Assembly (NCBI GenBank): GCA_963761475.1
Contig: CAVXGT010000015.1
Coordinates: 62,001-126,000 of the forward strand
DNA from: Ga0077555 sp963761475
GTDB lineage: Bacteria; Pseudomonadota; Alphaproteobacteria; Rhizobiales; Hyphomicrobiaceae
Length of the DNA stretch: 64,000 nucleotides
Direction of reading: 5' to 3'
Positions 46,165 through 55,792 of this stretch are shown one piece after another. Position 1 is the first letter of the stretch. Each line of letters opens with the position of its first letter. The translations under genes were made by a program, and so were the position numbers. Under the pieces are notes generated by a model, which saw nothing but the letters and a program-made list of their open reading frames with translations, had not been told where the DNA came from and searched no databases.

Positions 46165-47480
46165 TTTCACCTAAGGGGCCGCTCTATCGCAATCGCGGTG
46201 GCGTCTTCAAGAAGTCGCTGCGCTACCAGCCTCTGACATTGACCACGCTGGCGGCGCTGGTTCCCGCTGACCTCGACCCGGACTTCCTTCTCCACGACGA
46301 AGGCACTCATGACGTGCCGCTCGACCTCGACGCCGATATCATCGGCATGACGGTCATCACAGGCAGCTCGACGCGGGCCTACGAGCTGGCGGCGGAATTT
46401 CGCCGGCGCGGCAAGACCGTCGTGCTCGGCGGCCCGCATGTAACACTCGTTCCCGATGAAGCGCAGGCCCATGCCGATGCGATCTGCGTCGGCTATGCCG
46501 AGGAGAGCTGGCCGCAGCTCCTGCGCGACTTTTCCCGCGGCGAGATGAAGCGGCGCTACACGCAAGCGCACGACTTCGAGCTCACCCGACTGCCGTTTGC
46601 GCGACGCGAGTTGCTCGATGGCCGTAATTATCTGACGCAAGCGGTGTTCGAGGCGACGCGCAGCTGTGCCCACAAATGCGAATTCTGCGTGGCGCCCGCC
46701 GCCTGGGGCCGCAAGCAATTCCAGAAACCGATCGCGCATGTGGTCGAGGACATTCGCCGGGTCGGGGCGCGCAAGATCTTGTTCATCGACCTCAATCTCA
46801 TCTCCGACGTGCACTACGCGCGGGCGCTCTTCACAGCGCTCATCCCGCTCAACGTTCGCTGGTTCGGCCTTTCGACCAGTCTCGTCGGCCGCGACCCCGC
46901 GCTCATGGACCTCATGGCAAAGAGCGGCTGCACCGGGCTCCTCATCGGTTTTGAATCGATCTCGAAATCGGGGCTCGGGACGATCGACAAGCGGTTCAAC
47001 GATCCCAAGCTCTACGCCGAGCTCATTGGCGACCTACATGCGCGCGGCATCACGATCCAGGGCTGCTTCGTATTCGGCAACGACGAGGACACGCTCGAGA
47101 CATTCGAGGAAACCGCCGACTTCGTGATCAAGACCGAGATCGACCTGCCGCGGTTTGCGATCCTGACGCCATTTCCCGGCACGCCGCTCTACAACCGCCT
47201 GGAGCGCGAAGGCCGCATCCTGACGCGCGACTGGGAGAAGTACGACGGCCAGCATGTCGTCTTTCAACCTCGGCACATGACGCCTGCGCAATTGCAAGCC
47301 CACCACGAGGCGGCCTGGAAGAAGGTCTACGGCTGGGGCCCGATTTTCCGGCGCCTTCGGCACGCGCGCACGCAGCTCCCACTGTCGCTTGCCGCCAACG
47401 TCGGCTACCGGTTCTACGCCCACCACCTGCACACCCACTACACCTGCGACTGGCCGCATGTGCGCGAAGAGGCTGCGTGA
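46149..47480 (+). CDS. B12-binding-type radical SAM protein 1
   Basis: 443 aa from the ATG at 46149, inside the 3' end of the GH3 gene. Residues 1 to about 130 form a cobalamin-binding-like Rossmann domain (MRIALISPKG, VVLGGPHVTLVPDEA), but the classical DxHxxG cobalamin motif is not seen (TVITGSSTRAYELA in its place). The radical SAM CX3CX2C is at C173, C177, C180 (RSCAHKCEFC). Later motifs (LIGFESI, GITIQGCFVFGNDEDTLE, LTPFPGTPLYNRL) match the family of class B-like methylases and hopanoid/anaerobic tailoring enzymes. First of three paralogs in the operon; its stop overlaps the next ATG. Confidence 0.85.
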   Translation: MRIALISPKGPLYRNRGGVFKKSLRYQPLTLTTLAALVPADLDPDFLLHDEGTHDVPLDLDADIIGMTVITGSSTRAYELAAEFRRRGKTVVLGGPHVTLVPDEAQAHADAICVGYAEESWPQLLRDFSRGEMKRRYTQAHDFELTRLPFARRELLDGRNYLTQAVFEATRSCAHKCEFCVAPAAWGRKQFQKPIAHVVEDIRRVGARKILFIDLNLISDVHYARALFTALIPLNVRWFGLSTSLVGRDPALMDLMAKSGCTGLLIGFESISKSGLGTIDKRFNDPKLYAELIGDLHARGITIQGCFVFGNDEDTLETFEETADFVIKTEIDLPRFAILTPFPGTPLYNRLEREGRILTRDWEKYDGQHVVFQPRHMTPAQLQAHHEAAWKKVYGWGPIFRRLRHARTQLPLSLAANVGYRFYAHHLHTHYTCDWPHVREEAA

Positions 47481-48835
47481 TGCGGCTGACGCTCGTCCAC
47501 CCCGCAATCGGGCGCAAGCCCGGTGTCAACTACATGCGATCCTGGCAGATGGAACCGCTGCCGATCGCAGCCCTCGCCGGCCTTACGCCGCCGGATGTCG
47601 CCATGACCTTCTTCGACGACCGCATGGAAGCGATCGACTTCGACGCGCCGGCCGACCTCGTCGCCATTCCGATCGAAACCTACACGGCAAAGCGCGCCTA
47701 TCAGATCGCCTCGGAGTTTCGCCGTCGCCGCGTGCCCGTGGTGATGGGCGGGTTTCACGCGACGCTCGCTCCCGACGAGGTGGCGCGCTATGCCGACAGC
47801 GTCGTCATCGGTGAAGCGGAGGGGCTTTGGCCGCGCGTGATCGAGGATGCGCGCATGGGCCGACTGCACCGGCAATACAAATCGAACGCGCAGCCCGACA
47901 TGACGTCGATCCGCTACGACCGGCGGCTATTCAAAGGCAAGTCGTACCTGCCGATCCGCCTGGTGGAGACGGGACGCGGCTGCAAGTTTCCCTGCGAGTT
48001 CTGCGCCATTCAGTCGTTTTTCGCGCGCACGGCCCGGCGACGCCCGATCTCCGACATCGTGGCGGAGCTGCGCGAACTCCAACGCGGCACCAAGATGTTC
48101 TTCTTCGTTGACGACAATTTTGCCGCCAACATGGCGGAAGGGGCGGAGCTGGCGGATGCGTTGGCACCACTCGGCATTCGCTGGATTACACAGATGAGCA
48201 TCAACGCCGCGCACGATGAGGATATGCTCGCGCGCATGGCACGGGCCGGGTGCGCTGGCGTTCTTATCGGTTTTGAAAGCCTGGACGAAGCTGTGCTGCG
48301 GACGATGCGCAAGTCCTTCAATCGCATGAAGGGCGGCTACCGGCCTGCGCTCGCCAATCTCCGACGTCACAATATCCGGGTCTACGGCACGTTCGTGTTC
48401 GGCTATGGGGCTTATCGGCGCGAGGCCTTCGAGGAGGCTGCCGCCTTTGCCATCGAGCAGCGCTTCTACATTGCGGCCTTCAATCACTTGACTCCGTTTC
48501 CGGGCACCCCTCTCTATAGCCGGTTGCAGGCGGAAGGCCGGCTACTCTACCAACCTTGGTGGCTCGACGATGCCTATCGTTACAACGATTTGCCATTTCG
48601 GCCCGAAGGGGCCGAACCCGACGAGATCCGCAAAGGCTGTCTCTCTGCCCGGGCGAAGTTCTATAGCTGGTCCAGCATCTTGAAGCGCTTTTCAGATCCG
48701 CTGAACCGCGGCGAGCGTGTTTTGATGCGCAACTTCCTGCCGATCAACTACATGCATCGCGCCGAGCTTGGCCAGCGCGATGGTTTTCCGCTGGGCGACC
48801 CGGCGTGGCGCGGTCCGCTCATCCCGGCGCAATAG
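47480..48835 (+). CDS. B12-binding-type radical SAM protein 2
   Basis: 451 aa. Same architecture as its neighbour: N-terminal Rossmann domain (MRLTLVHPAIG, VPVVMGGFHATLAPDE; again no DxHxxG), radical SAM cysteines C158, C162, C165 (GRGCKFPCEFC), FFFVDDNFAANM, LIGFESLDEAVL, and LTPFPGTPLYSRL. The ATG at 47480 overlaps the stop of protein 1 by one base (TGATG). It ends with a tail not shared with protein 1 (NYMHRAELGQRDG). Likely a methyl or alkyl transfer or other radical modification of the same intermediate; substrate unknown. Confidence 0.85.
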   Translation: MRLTLVHPAIGRKPGVNYMRSWQMEPLPIAALAGLTPPDVAMTFFDDRMEAIDFDAPADLVAIPIETYTAKRAYQIASEFRRRRVPVVMGGFHATLAPDEVARYADSVVIGEAEGLWPRVIEDARMGRLHRQYKSNAQPDMTSIRYDRRLFKGKSYLPIRLVETGRGCKFPCEFCAIQSFFARTARRRPISDIVAELRELQRGTKMFFFVDDNFAANMAEGAELADALAPLGIRWITQMSINAAHDEDMLARMARAGCAGVLIGFESLDEAVLRTMRKSFNRMKGGYRPALANLRRHNIRVYGTFVFGYGAYRREAFEEAAAFAIEQRFYIAAFNHLTPFPGTPLYSRLQAEGRLLYQPWWLDDAYRYNDLPFRPEGAEPDEIRKGCLSARAKFYSWSSILKRFSDPLNRGERVLMRNFLPINYMHRAELGQRDGFPLGDPAWRGPLIPAQ

Positions 48836-48836
48836 C

Positions 48837-49913
48837 GTGGGCGTTTCGTTTCACCTTGCAAGCGCGGCGGACGAAGACGAAGTCCGGCGGCTACTCCGGG
48901 ACAATCCTATCGGCGGCGACTACGCGCTGTCGCTCGAGCGTGAACCGGACGGACTGGCTGGCGCCGGGCTTGGCGAAGAACGCAAGACCGTCATCCTCGC
49001 GCGCTGCGAGCAGACCGGCGCAGCGATCGGTCTTTGCGAGCGCGTGGTCAGGCCCTCTTTTGTAGACGGACGGCGTGCACTCCTCCCCTACCTCGGCGCA
49101 CTCCGGGTCGCGGCCAGCCATCGCCACCGCCTCAGCATCCTCAAAGGCGGCTTTCGCGCCGTCCACGCGCACGGCTATCTGCCGGACGAGCTGCCATTTG
49201 CGCTGACGTCGATCACCGCCGACAACGCACCCGCGCGCCGGATCCTGACCGCTGGCCTCGCAGCGCTACCGCACTACGAGCCGATTTCGGATTACGTGAC
49301 CTTTGTCTTTCGGCCGCGACGGCAGCCGTTGGACAACGGGATCGGGCGAGCGACCGAAGCGGATCTCGATCACCTCGCGCAATTTCTGCAGCGCACACTC
49401 TCGCGGCACCAGTTCGCGCCCGCCTGGACCGCGTTTGCTCTTGGAGCGATCGGTGCCGACAACATCATCGTGCATCGCACGGGAGATGCCATCACCGGTT
49501 GCCTCGCCATCTGGGATCAATCGTCCTTCAAGCAGACCGTCGTACGCGGCTATCCCCGGGGCGTGGCGCTGGCGCGCCCGATGATCAACATGCTGGCGCC
49601 AATCCTCGGCCGCCCACAACTCCCAGCGGTCGGCACGCGCCTCGGCCTGGTCTATCTCTCCGCGCTCGGTGTCGAGGACGATAGGGCCGACATTCTCGTG
49701 AAGCTCCTCGGAGCGGCGCTCGACCTCGCCTCGTTGCGCGGCCATGACGCCGCAGCGCTCGGACTCGATTCGCGCCACCCCTGGTTGCGCGTCCTTCGTC
49801 GTGATCTTCCCAATGTCACGTATCGCAGTGAACTCTATTGTGTGACTGCCCACGGCAAAGCTGTTGTGCTGCAACCGGAGCGATTGACAATGCCGGAAAT
49901 CGGATTGCTATGA
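48837..49913 (+). CDS. GNAT-like acyltransferase between radical SAM genes
   Basis: 358 aa from a GTG at 48837, two bases after the previous stop. The first half has the GNAT look (DEDEVRRLLRDN, then LPYLGALRVAASHRHRLSILKGG, with a CoA-loop-like RVAASHRHR, and SITADNAPARRIL, typical of strand 5 and helix 4). The second half (EADLDHLAQFLQRTL, YLSALGVEDDRADILVKLLGAAL) looks like a second, degenerate GNAT unit. It could acylate an amine made in the pathway. It is related in style but not clearly in sequence to the first gene of the operon. Confidence 0.65.
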   Translation: MGVSFHLASAADEDEVRRLLRDNPIGGDYALSLEREPDGLAGAGLGEERKTVILARCEQTGAAIGLCERVVRPSFVDGRRALLPYLGALRVAASHRHRLSILKGGFRAVHAHGYLPDELPFALTSITADNAPARRILTAGLAALPHYEPISDYVTFVFRPRRQPLDNGIGRATEADLDHLAQFLQRTLSRHQFAPAWTAFALGAIGADNIIVHRTGDAITGCLAIWDQSSFKQTVVRGYPRGVALARPMINMLAPILGRPQLPAVGTRLGLVYLSALGVEDDRADILVKLLGAALDLASLRGHDAAALGLDSRHPWLRVLRRDLPNVTYRSELYCVTAHGKAVVLQPERLTMPEIGLL

Positions 49914-49966
49914 TCTGTCCGAGGGGAACGGGCGGTGTGTTTGGCTCGTCATTGCGGGACCATTCA

Positions 49967-51292
49967 ATGCGGCACATCACGTTCATCCGCCCAAAGCTCG
50001 GCGAAGGGGCTCCTGCCGACGCGATGACACCGCTGGTGTTTGCTCTGCTCAAGGCGGCGACGCCAAAGGACATCGATACCGTGCTCATCGACGAGCGCGT
50101 CGAGCCTTATGCGCCGGTGCCGACAGACCTGGTCGCCATATCCGCCGAAAGCTTCACCGCCCGGCGCGCCTACGAGATTGCAGCGGACTATCGCCGGCGC
50201 GGTGTGCCCGTGGTCATGGGCGGACCGCATGTGACATTGCTGCCGGAGGAAGCCGAGCGGCATGCCGATTGTCTGGTGCTTGGCGATGCCGACGGCCAAT
50301 GGGAGCAGGTGGTGGAAGATGCGCGCAAGGGCGCGCTCAAGAAGCGTTACACGAACGGGTTCTTGCCCAACCGGCACGATGGCACCCGGTTCGACCGCAG
50401 CATCTTCGATGGCAAGAAATATACTCCGGTCCATCTCGTCCAGGTTGGCAGCGGTTGCCGCTTTGCCTGCGAGTTCTGCTCGATCCACGCCTTCTACGGC
50501 GAGAGCCGCGCCCAACGGCCGGCTGCCGAGGTCGCCGCCGAGATCGAGACGCTGTCGCCCGGACGCCTCATCTTCTTCGTCGACGACAACCTGCTGTGGC
50601 GCCGTGACCGTTTCGTCGAACTCATGCAGGCGCTGAAGCCGCTGAAACGCATGTGGTCGTGCCAGATCTCGATCGATGTGGCACGGGACGAGGAACTGCT
50701 CGACCTGATGCGCGATGCCGGTTGCCGCCTGGTTCTGATTGGCCTCGAATCGCTCAATCGCGACAACCTCAAGCGCATGCAGAAGAACTGGAACCACGTG
50801 GCCGGCGACTACGATGAGGTCGTCGAAAAGCTGCACCGGCGTGGCATCATGCTCTACGCCTCGTTCGTGTTCGGGTACGATCAGGATACCTTCGCCGACT
50901 TCATCGAAACCGCCCGGTTCGCGCGCAAGCATGCCTTCACGATCGCCAACTTCAACCCGCTCACGCCCTACCCTGGAACGGCCCTCTACAAGCGTCTCGA
51001 AGCCGAGGGCGGCCTGTTGCGGCCGCGCTGGTGGATCGATCCCGACTTTCGCTACGGGGACCCGGTCGTCACCCCGAAGAGCATGTCACCTGATGACCTC
51101 TGCGACGGCCCGATGGCGGCACGGCGAATCTTCTACAGTTGGACCTCGATCGGCCGTCGCGCCCTGGTCGGGCTCGGGCGTTGGCGACGGCCGAAGAACG
51201 TCGGACTGCTACTGCTCGCCAACCTCATCTCGCGTCACGAAATCAAGCGCAAACAGGCCAAGCCACTCAGTCGTTCAGCTGCCAACACGTGA
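49967..51292 (+). CDS. B12-binding-type radical SAM protein 3
   Basis: 441 aa when started at ATG 49967 (MRHITFIRPKLGEG); a further in-frame ATG is 57 bases upstream but the family start fits here. The Rossmann domain (VPVVMGGPHVTLLPEEA) again lacks DxHxxG. Radical SAM cysteines are C154, C158, C161 (GSGCRFACEFC); FFVDDNLLWRRD, LIGLESLNRDNL and LTPYPGTALYKRL follow. It is closest in layout to protein 2, so the set looks like repeated duplication with divergence. Separated by 53 bases from the GNAT gene. Confidence 0.85.
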   Translation: MRHITFIRPKLGEGAPADAMTPLVFALLKAATPKDIDTVLIDERVEPYAPVPTDLVAISAESFTARRAYEIAADYRRRGVPVVMGGPHVTLLPEEAERHADCLVLGDADGQWEQVVEDARKGALKKRYTNGFLPNRHDGTRFDRSIFDGKKYTPVHLVQVGSGCRFACEFCSIHAFYGESRAQRPAAEVAAEIETLSPGRLIFFVDDNLLWRRDRFVELMQALKPLKRMWSCQISIDVARDEELLDLMRDAGCRLVLIGLESLNRDNLKRMQKNWNHVAGDYDEVVEKLHRRGIMLYASFVFGYDQDTFADFIETARFARKHAFTIANFNPLTPYPGTALYKRLEAEGGLLRPRWWIDPDFRYGDPVVTPKSMSPDDLCDGPMAARRIFYSWTSIGRRALVGLGRWRRPKNVGLLLLANLISRHEIKRKQAKPLSRSAANT

Positions 51293-51324
51293 CCGCGAAG
51301 CGGCACGGACTTGAAGGACAGATC

Positions 51325-51957
51325 ATGACGATTTTGCGAACCATTGCCCTGCTCATCCTTATCGGACACCTGCAATGTCTGACGGCGGCGGCACAAACGA
51401 CACCGGCACCCGCAAGCTCAACCGAGATCCAGGCGCTGCATGCGGACCTGCGCGGTGTCAAGGACCGGATGGTCAAGGCCATCAATGCCAAGAATATCAC
51501 AGCACTCATTGCCGAACTCGCGCCTGATGTGGCGTTCACGGCCATCAACAATGACACCGTCATCGGCATCGACAACATCAAGGCCTACTTCGACCGGATG
51601 CTGTCGGGCTCATCGCGCTTCCTCAACGATTTTTCAATGACGTCGGACACCGATGGGCTGTCCAAGCTCTATGCCAACAACACGGTTGCCATCGCGACGG
51701 GTCGCGCCGATGCGAAGTTCGATCTGCGGGGGGGCAGCCAGATGAAATTCGCCGTGCCGTTGCGGTGGACAGCGACGCTGAACCGCGGCACCGGCGGGTG
51801 GAAGCTTGCCGCCATCCATTTCTCAGCAGACTTTTCCGACAATCCCTTTCTGTCGGCGATGTCGACCTTCTGGAAGTGGGTGACGGCTGGCGTTGGTTTG
51901 CTCGGCCTGGTGATAGGCTTCCTCCTTGGCCGCAAGCGGCGCGGGGCCCGCTCATGA
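51325..51957 (+). CDS. SnoaL/NTF2-like protein with signal peptide and C-terminal membrane anchor
   Basis: 210 aa. A signal peptide (MTILRTIALLILIGHLQCLTAAA) is followed by an NTF2-like cone fold (VKDRMVKAINAKNITALIAELAPD, then TVIGIDNIKAYFDRML and strands RWTATLNRGTGGWKLAAIHFS, given as adjoining segments) and a C-terminal membrane segment (GVGLLGLVIGFLLGRKRR). It should face the periplasm. SnoaL-like folds bind small hydrophobic ligands. Its stop overlaps the next ATG (ATGA), so it is co-translated with the desaturase-PAP2 gene. Confidence 0.7.
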   Translation: MTILRTIALLILIGHLQCLTAAAQTTPAPASSTEIQALHADLRGVKDRMVKAINAKNITALIAELAPDVAFTAINNDTVIGIDNIKAYFDRMLSGSSRFLNDFSMTSDTDGLSKLYANNTVAIATGRADAKFDLRGGSQMKFAVPLRWTATLNRGTGGWKLAAIHFSADFSDNPFLSAMSTFWKWVTAGVGLLGLVIGFLLGRKRRGARS

Positions 51958-53541
51958 CATCCGGCGTGGTGCGGGAGGCGACATCGGCACCATCAAATCT
52001 GGCGCTGATGGCCGGTGCGATAACGGTTGCATCGGCCTGCCTCTGGATTGCCTCCCACGCCACCTCACCGCTCGTCGTTCTCATGGCCGCAATCCTGTTC
52101 GGGTTTGCCGGAAACACGATCTTCTCGTTCATGCACGAGGCCGTGCACGGCAATTTCCATCCCAACCACATCGTCAACGAGGCAGCGCGGCAACGTCGCC
52201 GCTGCGTTCTTTCCGACGATCTTCGTAGTGCAGCGCCTGTCGCATCTGACGCACCACAAGAACAACCGCAGTGACGTCGAGCGGTTCGATTACTACGAGC
52301 CCGGCGACAACCACGTCCTCAAGGTGGCGCAGTGGTACTGCATCCTGACAGGGCTCTACTGGCTATTCATTCCTGTTTTCGCGACTGTCTATGCGCTCTT
52401 CGGCAACCTGATCCCCTGGCGCAAGATCGTTGCGACCGACGGCATGGTCGGGCGCCAAACTAGCGCCAAGGCCTATTTCGAGAGCCTCCAGGAGATTCCC
52501 ATGTGGCACGTGCGCCTGGGCTTCCTGCTCGCGATCCTCGTACAAGCGGGTCTGATGTGGGGGCTCGAGCTTTCGCCGTGGCGATGGGCGGCCTGCTATG
52601 CATGCTTCGGGCTGATGTGGAGTTCGCTGCAGTATGCCGATCACGCCTTCTCGCCGCTCGACCGACTGGAGGGCGCGTGGAACCTGGATGTCAGCGGCTT
52701 CACGCGCCTGGCGTTTCTCAACTACCACTTTCACCTGTGCCATCACCGGGACCCGACAGTTCCCTGGCGGCGCTTGCCGGCGAGCACGCGCGCAGATGAC
52801 GCCAGCGTGCCCTTCAGACACATGCTCTATTTCATGTGGGCCGGACCTCGTCTCAAACCGGGCACTACGCTGCCGCCCGAGACCTTGAGGCGACACGCAC
52901 TCACAGTGAACATTTTTCTGACGGCGATCGTGACGCTGCTATTCGGCGTGATCTATGGGGCTGGCGATGCCTTGCACGGCGCTGCGACATGGCACTTGGA
53001 CTTGACCACGGCGGCCGATCGCGCAATTCCGTTCTACCCTGGAGCCGCTGCGATCTACTTGTGTGTCTCGCCGATGCTGATGGCTGCACCCTTCGTCTTT
53101 GGCACGCCCGAGCGTTTGTTGCCGTTCGGTGTGGCCATCGTCGCCGAGCTCCTCGTCGCCCTGGCCATCTACTATGTTATGCCGACGCAAGTTGCATCGC
53201 CGACGTACGTCGCGAGCGGCGCTGTTGGCACGCTGATGTGGCTTGCCGACACCATCAATCTCGACGGCAACAATCTTCCCTCCTTGCACGTCGCGCTCTC
53301 GGCCACCGCGGCATGGGCCTATGCGCCACTGCTGGCACCTGGCTGGCGGCTTGCGGCAATCGGACTTGCGGGAGCTATCGCGGTCTCGACGCTGTTGACC
53401 CATCAGCATGTGCTGGTCGACGTCGCGGGCGGACTGGCGCTGGCGGCATTCGGCATGCGGCTCGTCTATCCGAGGGCGCAGCTCGTCCTGGCAAGAACCA
53501 AGGAACGGCTCAGCTCATCCGTGCGCGCCGGGCAGGTTTAG
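51954..53541 (+). CDS. Fatty-acid desaturase / PAP2-phosphatase fusion, one apparent frameshift
   Basis: The N-terminal part has two membrane helices and histidine box 1 (HEAVHGN), then the frame must change near 52190 (one extra base) to continue with GNVAAAFFPTIF, box 2 (HLTHHKNN) and box 3 (HFHLCHH), the di-iron site of membrane desaturases/hydroxylases. The C-terminal third is a PAP2-like domain with PSLHVAL and THQHVLVDVAGG, the pattern of inositol-phosphotransferase-like PAP2 proteins. The rebuilt protein is about 528 aa. It is the last gene of the operon and suggests a lipid substrate. If the shift is real, the desaturase is inactive. Confidence 0.75.
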
Positions 53542-54732
53542 GGCCCGCCCCTTGTGTGCCGGCGGCTGCAGGACTTCATTGAAGAATGCGATCATGTCGG
53601 CACGGACGACGTCGGCGTCTCCGGTACAGCAATGATCGCCGCCTTCGAGGAGCCGCAGACTGGCTTTGCGCCCCGGCCGCAAGCTTGTCAGACGTTCGAT
53701 AAGCCACTCCTTGTCGGCAATGCTGACAACGCGATCGCGGGTGCCGTGCATGGAGCGGACGTCGGCGCGAATGCGGGCCAGGAGTGTATCGTCCTCAATG
53801 TTGATCTGGGCCAGTGCGTGCTTCACCGATGGCGTATCGTGATGGCCGGTGACCTGGCAAATGCGCGTCTTGATGAGGAAGGGCAGCGCCGAAAAGCGGG
53901 TTAGCGTATTGACGGGGCCGCCCAGATCATAGACCGCCTTGACGCGCGCGTCGTCGGCTGCGCACTGCAGCGCCCACAGACCGCCGACACTGATGCCGAG
54001 GATGCCGGCCCGGCGCGCATCGATGCCGTCGTGTCCTTCGGCGCGATCGATGAGGGCCGAAATGGACCTCGAGAACGTCGGGCGCCAGTGGTTGCGATCC
54101 AACAGCAGTGCCTCGCCCTGGCCCGGCCCGTCGAAGCCCGCGACAGCAAAACCCGCATCGAGCAGGGCCAGCTCGGTCGATAGAAACTCCTCCTTGCAGC
54201 CATCGACGCCGTGCACGATGACGACCAAAGGCGCGCCGTTCTGCATGTTTCTCCGCGCAGGACGATGCAGATTGGCGTGCAGCTTCAACCCCTCGAAGGG
54301 GACCTCTAGTCGGCTGAAGGATTGAGGATACGCCTTGGTTTCGGCCTCGACGTAGAAATCGCGGCAGCGGCGATAGAGCGCGCGGCGCTCGTCGGTGATC
54401 GGCAGGGAGCCCCACTGCGCCATGTTGGCGAGATAGGACAGCTCACGCAGCGCCACGATGAGTTCAGCCTCCGACATCGCCGCTCGCGCTGCCTCGAAGC
54501 GTACGACCTCGTCGTCGACGACGCGGGTTGCCAGCGTCGACCAGCCGTCGATCGAACCGAGCTCGTCGAGGAATCGGAATATGACCTCGCGACTGACGCC
54601 GGAAGCCAGCCATCGCGCCCAGAATGGCTGCGTGATCTTGCGAAGGCCAACCACCCGGGAGAGCGACCGTACCGTCTTAGCGAAGGCATGATCGAAGAAC
54701 GTGTAGGTTGCCGTTTCGTCGCTATTCTTCAT
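53515..54732 (-). CDS. Alpha/beta hydrolase (FrsA/DUF1100-like)
   Basis: 405 aa starting at ATG 54732 (MKNSDETATYTFFDH). A helical N-terminal cap (to about residue 140) is followed by a hydrolase core with VVIVHGVDGCKEEF, the nucleophile elbow GISVGG (LGISVGGLWALQ), and the late His in GGDHCCTG, with DRVVSIADKEW supplying the acid. Such proteins are esterases or C-C hydrolases. It converges with the desaturase gene, overlapping it by 27 bases at the 3' ends. On its own strand it follows the FAH gene after 124 bases. Confidence 0.8.
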   Translation of the reverse strand: MKNSDETATYTFFDHAFAKTVRSLSRVVGLRKITQPFWARWLASGVSREVIFRFLDELGSIDGWSTLATRVVDDEVVRFEAARAAMSEAELIVALRELSYLANMAQWGSLPITDERRALYRRCRDFYVEAETKAYPQSFSRLEVPFEGLKLHANLHRPARRNMQNGAPLVVIVHGVDGCKEEFLSTELALLDAGFAVAGFDGPGQGEALLLDRNHWRPTFSRSISALIDRAEGHDGIDARRAGILGISVGGLWALQCAADDARVKAVYDLGGPVNTLTRFSALPFLIKTRICQVTGHHDTPSVKHALAQINIEDDTLLARIRADVRSMHGTRDRVVSIADKEWLIERLTSLRPGRKASLRLLEGGDHCCTGDADVVRADMIAFFNEVLQPPAHKGRALNLPGAHG

Positions 54733-54856
54733 CGGATCCGAGCGCCTGGCGGCCATTGACGGAAACATCTCAGGCGAGCCGACAGCGGGGCGCTTGCATA
54801 CCGCACGCGTCGCCGCCTGGCGTCACCACCTGATCGGGTCCACCGTATCAGGCGCT

Positions 54857-55792
54857 TCACCCCTTCTTCGGGGCGTGTTTGCCGCCCGTCTGCGGCGCCA
54901 TCGGCGGCAGACCGCGCTCTGTGCGCTGCAGACGCGTCTCCTTCTCCCACGTGCGCTTGAGGTCGTCGCGCACATTGAATGAGAGCCGCCCGAGCCCCTC
55001 CGTCTCCAATTCAATTTTGTCGCCGTCCTGGAAAGCATGGAGGCCGCGATGGTTGGTTCCCGTCGCAAGGATGTCACCGGGCACCAGCGTGTGGATCGAT
55101 GTCGCCCACTCGATGCATCGCCTGATGTTGTGCGCCATATCACTGGTGTTGAAGTTCTGGCGAAGCTCGCCGTTGTTCCAGAGTTTGATTTGCAGATTCT
55201 GGGGATTGGGGATTTCATCGGCGGTGACGATCCACGGACCGATGGGCGCGAAGGTGTCGCGGCTTTTCATCTGGAAGAAGACGTTGCCTGGTGGCGGCAG
55301 GCCGCGGGCCGAGCCGTCGATGAAGTTCATGTAGCCGAACACGTAGTCCATGGCGTCGGCCGCCTTGACGTTCGATGCCCGCTTGGCGATCACGATCGCC
55401 ATTTCTGCCTCGCCCTCGAACACGGCGGCCGGGACGTCGGGAAGCACCATGGTGTCGCCCGGGCCGATAATGGCCGATGGCGACTTGTGGAAGGCATTGA
55501 TCGGCGCGGGTTCCTTCAGCGTGCCGTCCTCCATGTAGTTGACCGCCATGCAGTCGATGGTGATCGGGCGTGGCAAAGGCGGGCGTAGGCGCACCGCGGA
55601 TAACGGCTTTGCTTTGCCGTTGGCGGCAGCGGCCTCGATCTTGGGCTTCAAGGTCGCGAAGTTCTCGATGACGGCGTTGATGAGGTCATGGGGACCGCTG
55701 TGGGGCACACCCTGGACGGCCGACATGACGTCGACAATGCCGGCGTCCGTTACGACGCCGAGGCGGAAGTCGTCGAAGTATCCGAGTTTCAT
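54857..55792 (-). CDS. Fumarylacetoacetate hydrolase (FAH) family protein
   Basis: 311 aa. The FAH metal site is visible: FEGEAEMAIVI (two Glu) and a following YMNFIDGSARG (Asp). Family motifs HKSPSAIIGPGD, FAPIGPW and PGDILATGTN are intact. Members hydrolyse or decarboxylate 1,3-diketo acids and aromatic meta-cleavage products. It sits downstream of acyl-CoA synthetase, hydratase and MFS genes on the same strand, so it likely works in the same acid degradation route. Confidence 0.88.
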   Translation of the reverse strand: MKLGYFDDFRLGVVTDAGIVDVMSAVQGVPHSGPHDLINAVIENFATLKPKIEAAAANGKAKPLSAVRLRPPLPRPITIDCMAVNYMEDGTLKEPAPINAFHKSPSAIIGPGDTMVLPDVPAAVFEGEAEMAIVIAKRASNVKAADAMDYVFGYMNFIDGSARGLPPPGNVFFQMKSRDTFAPIGPWIVTADEIPNPQNLQIKLWNNGELRQNFNTSDMAHNIRRCIEWATSIHTLVPGDILATGTNHRGLHAFQDGDKIELETEGLGRLSFNVRDDLKRTWEKETRLQRTERGLPPMAPQTGGKHAPKKG

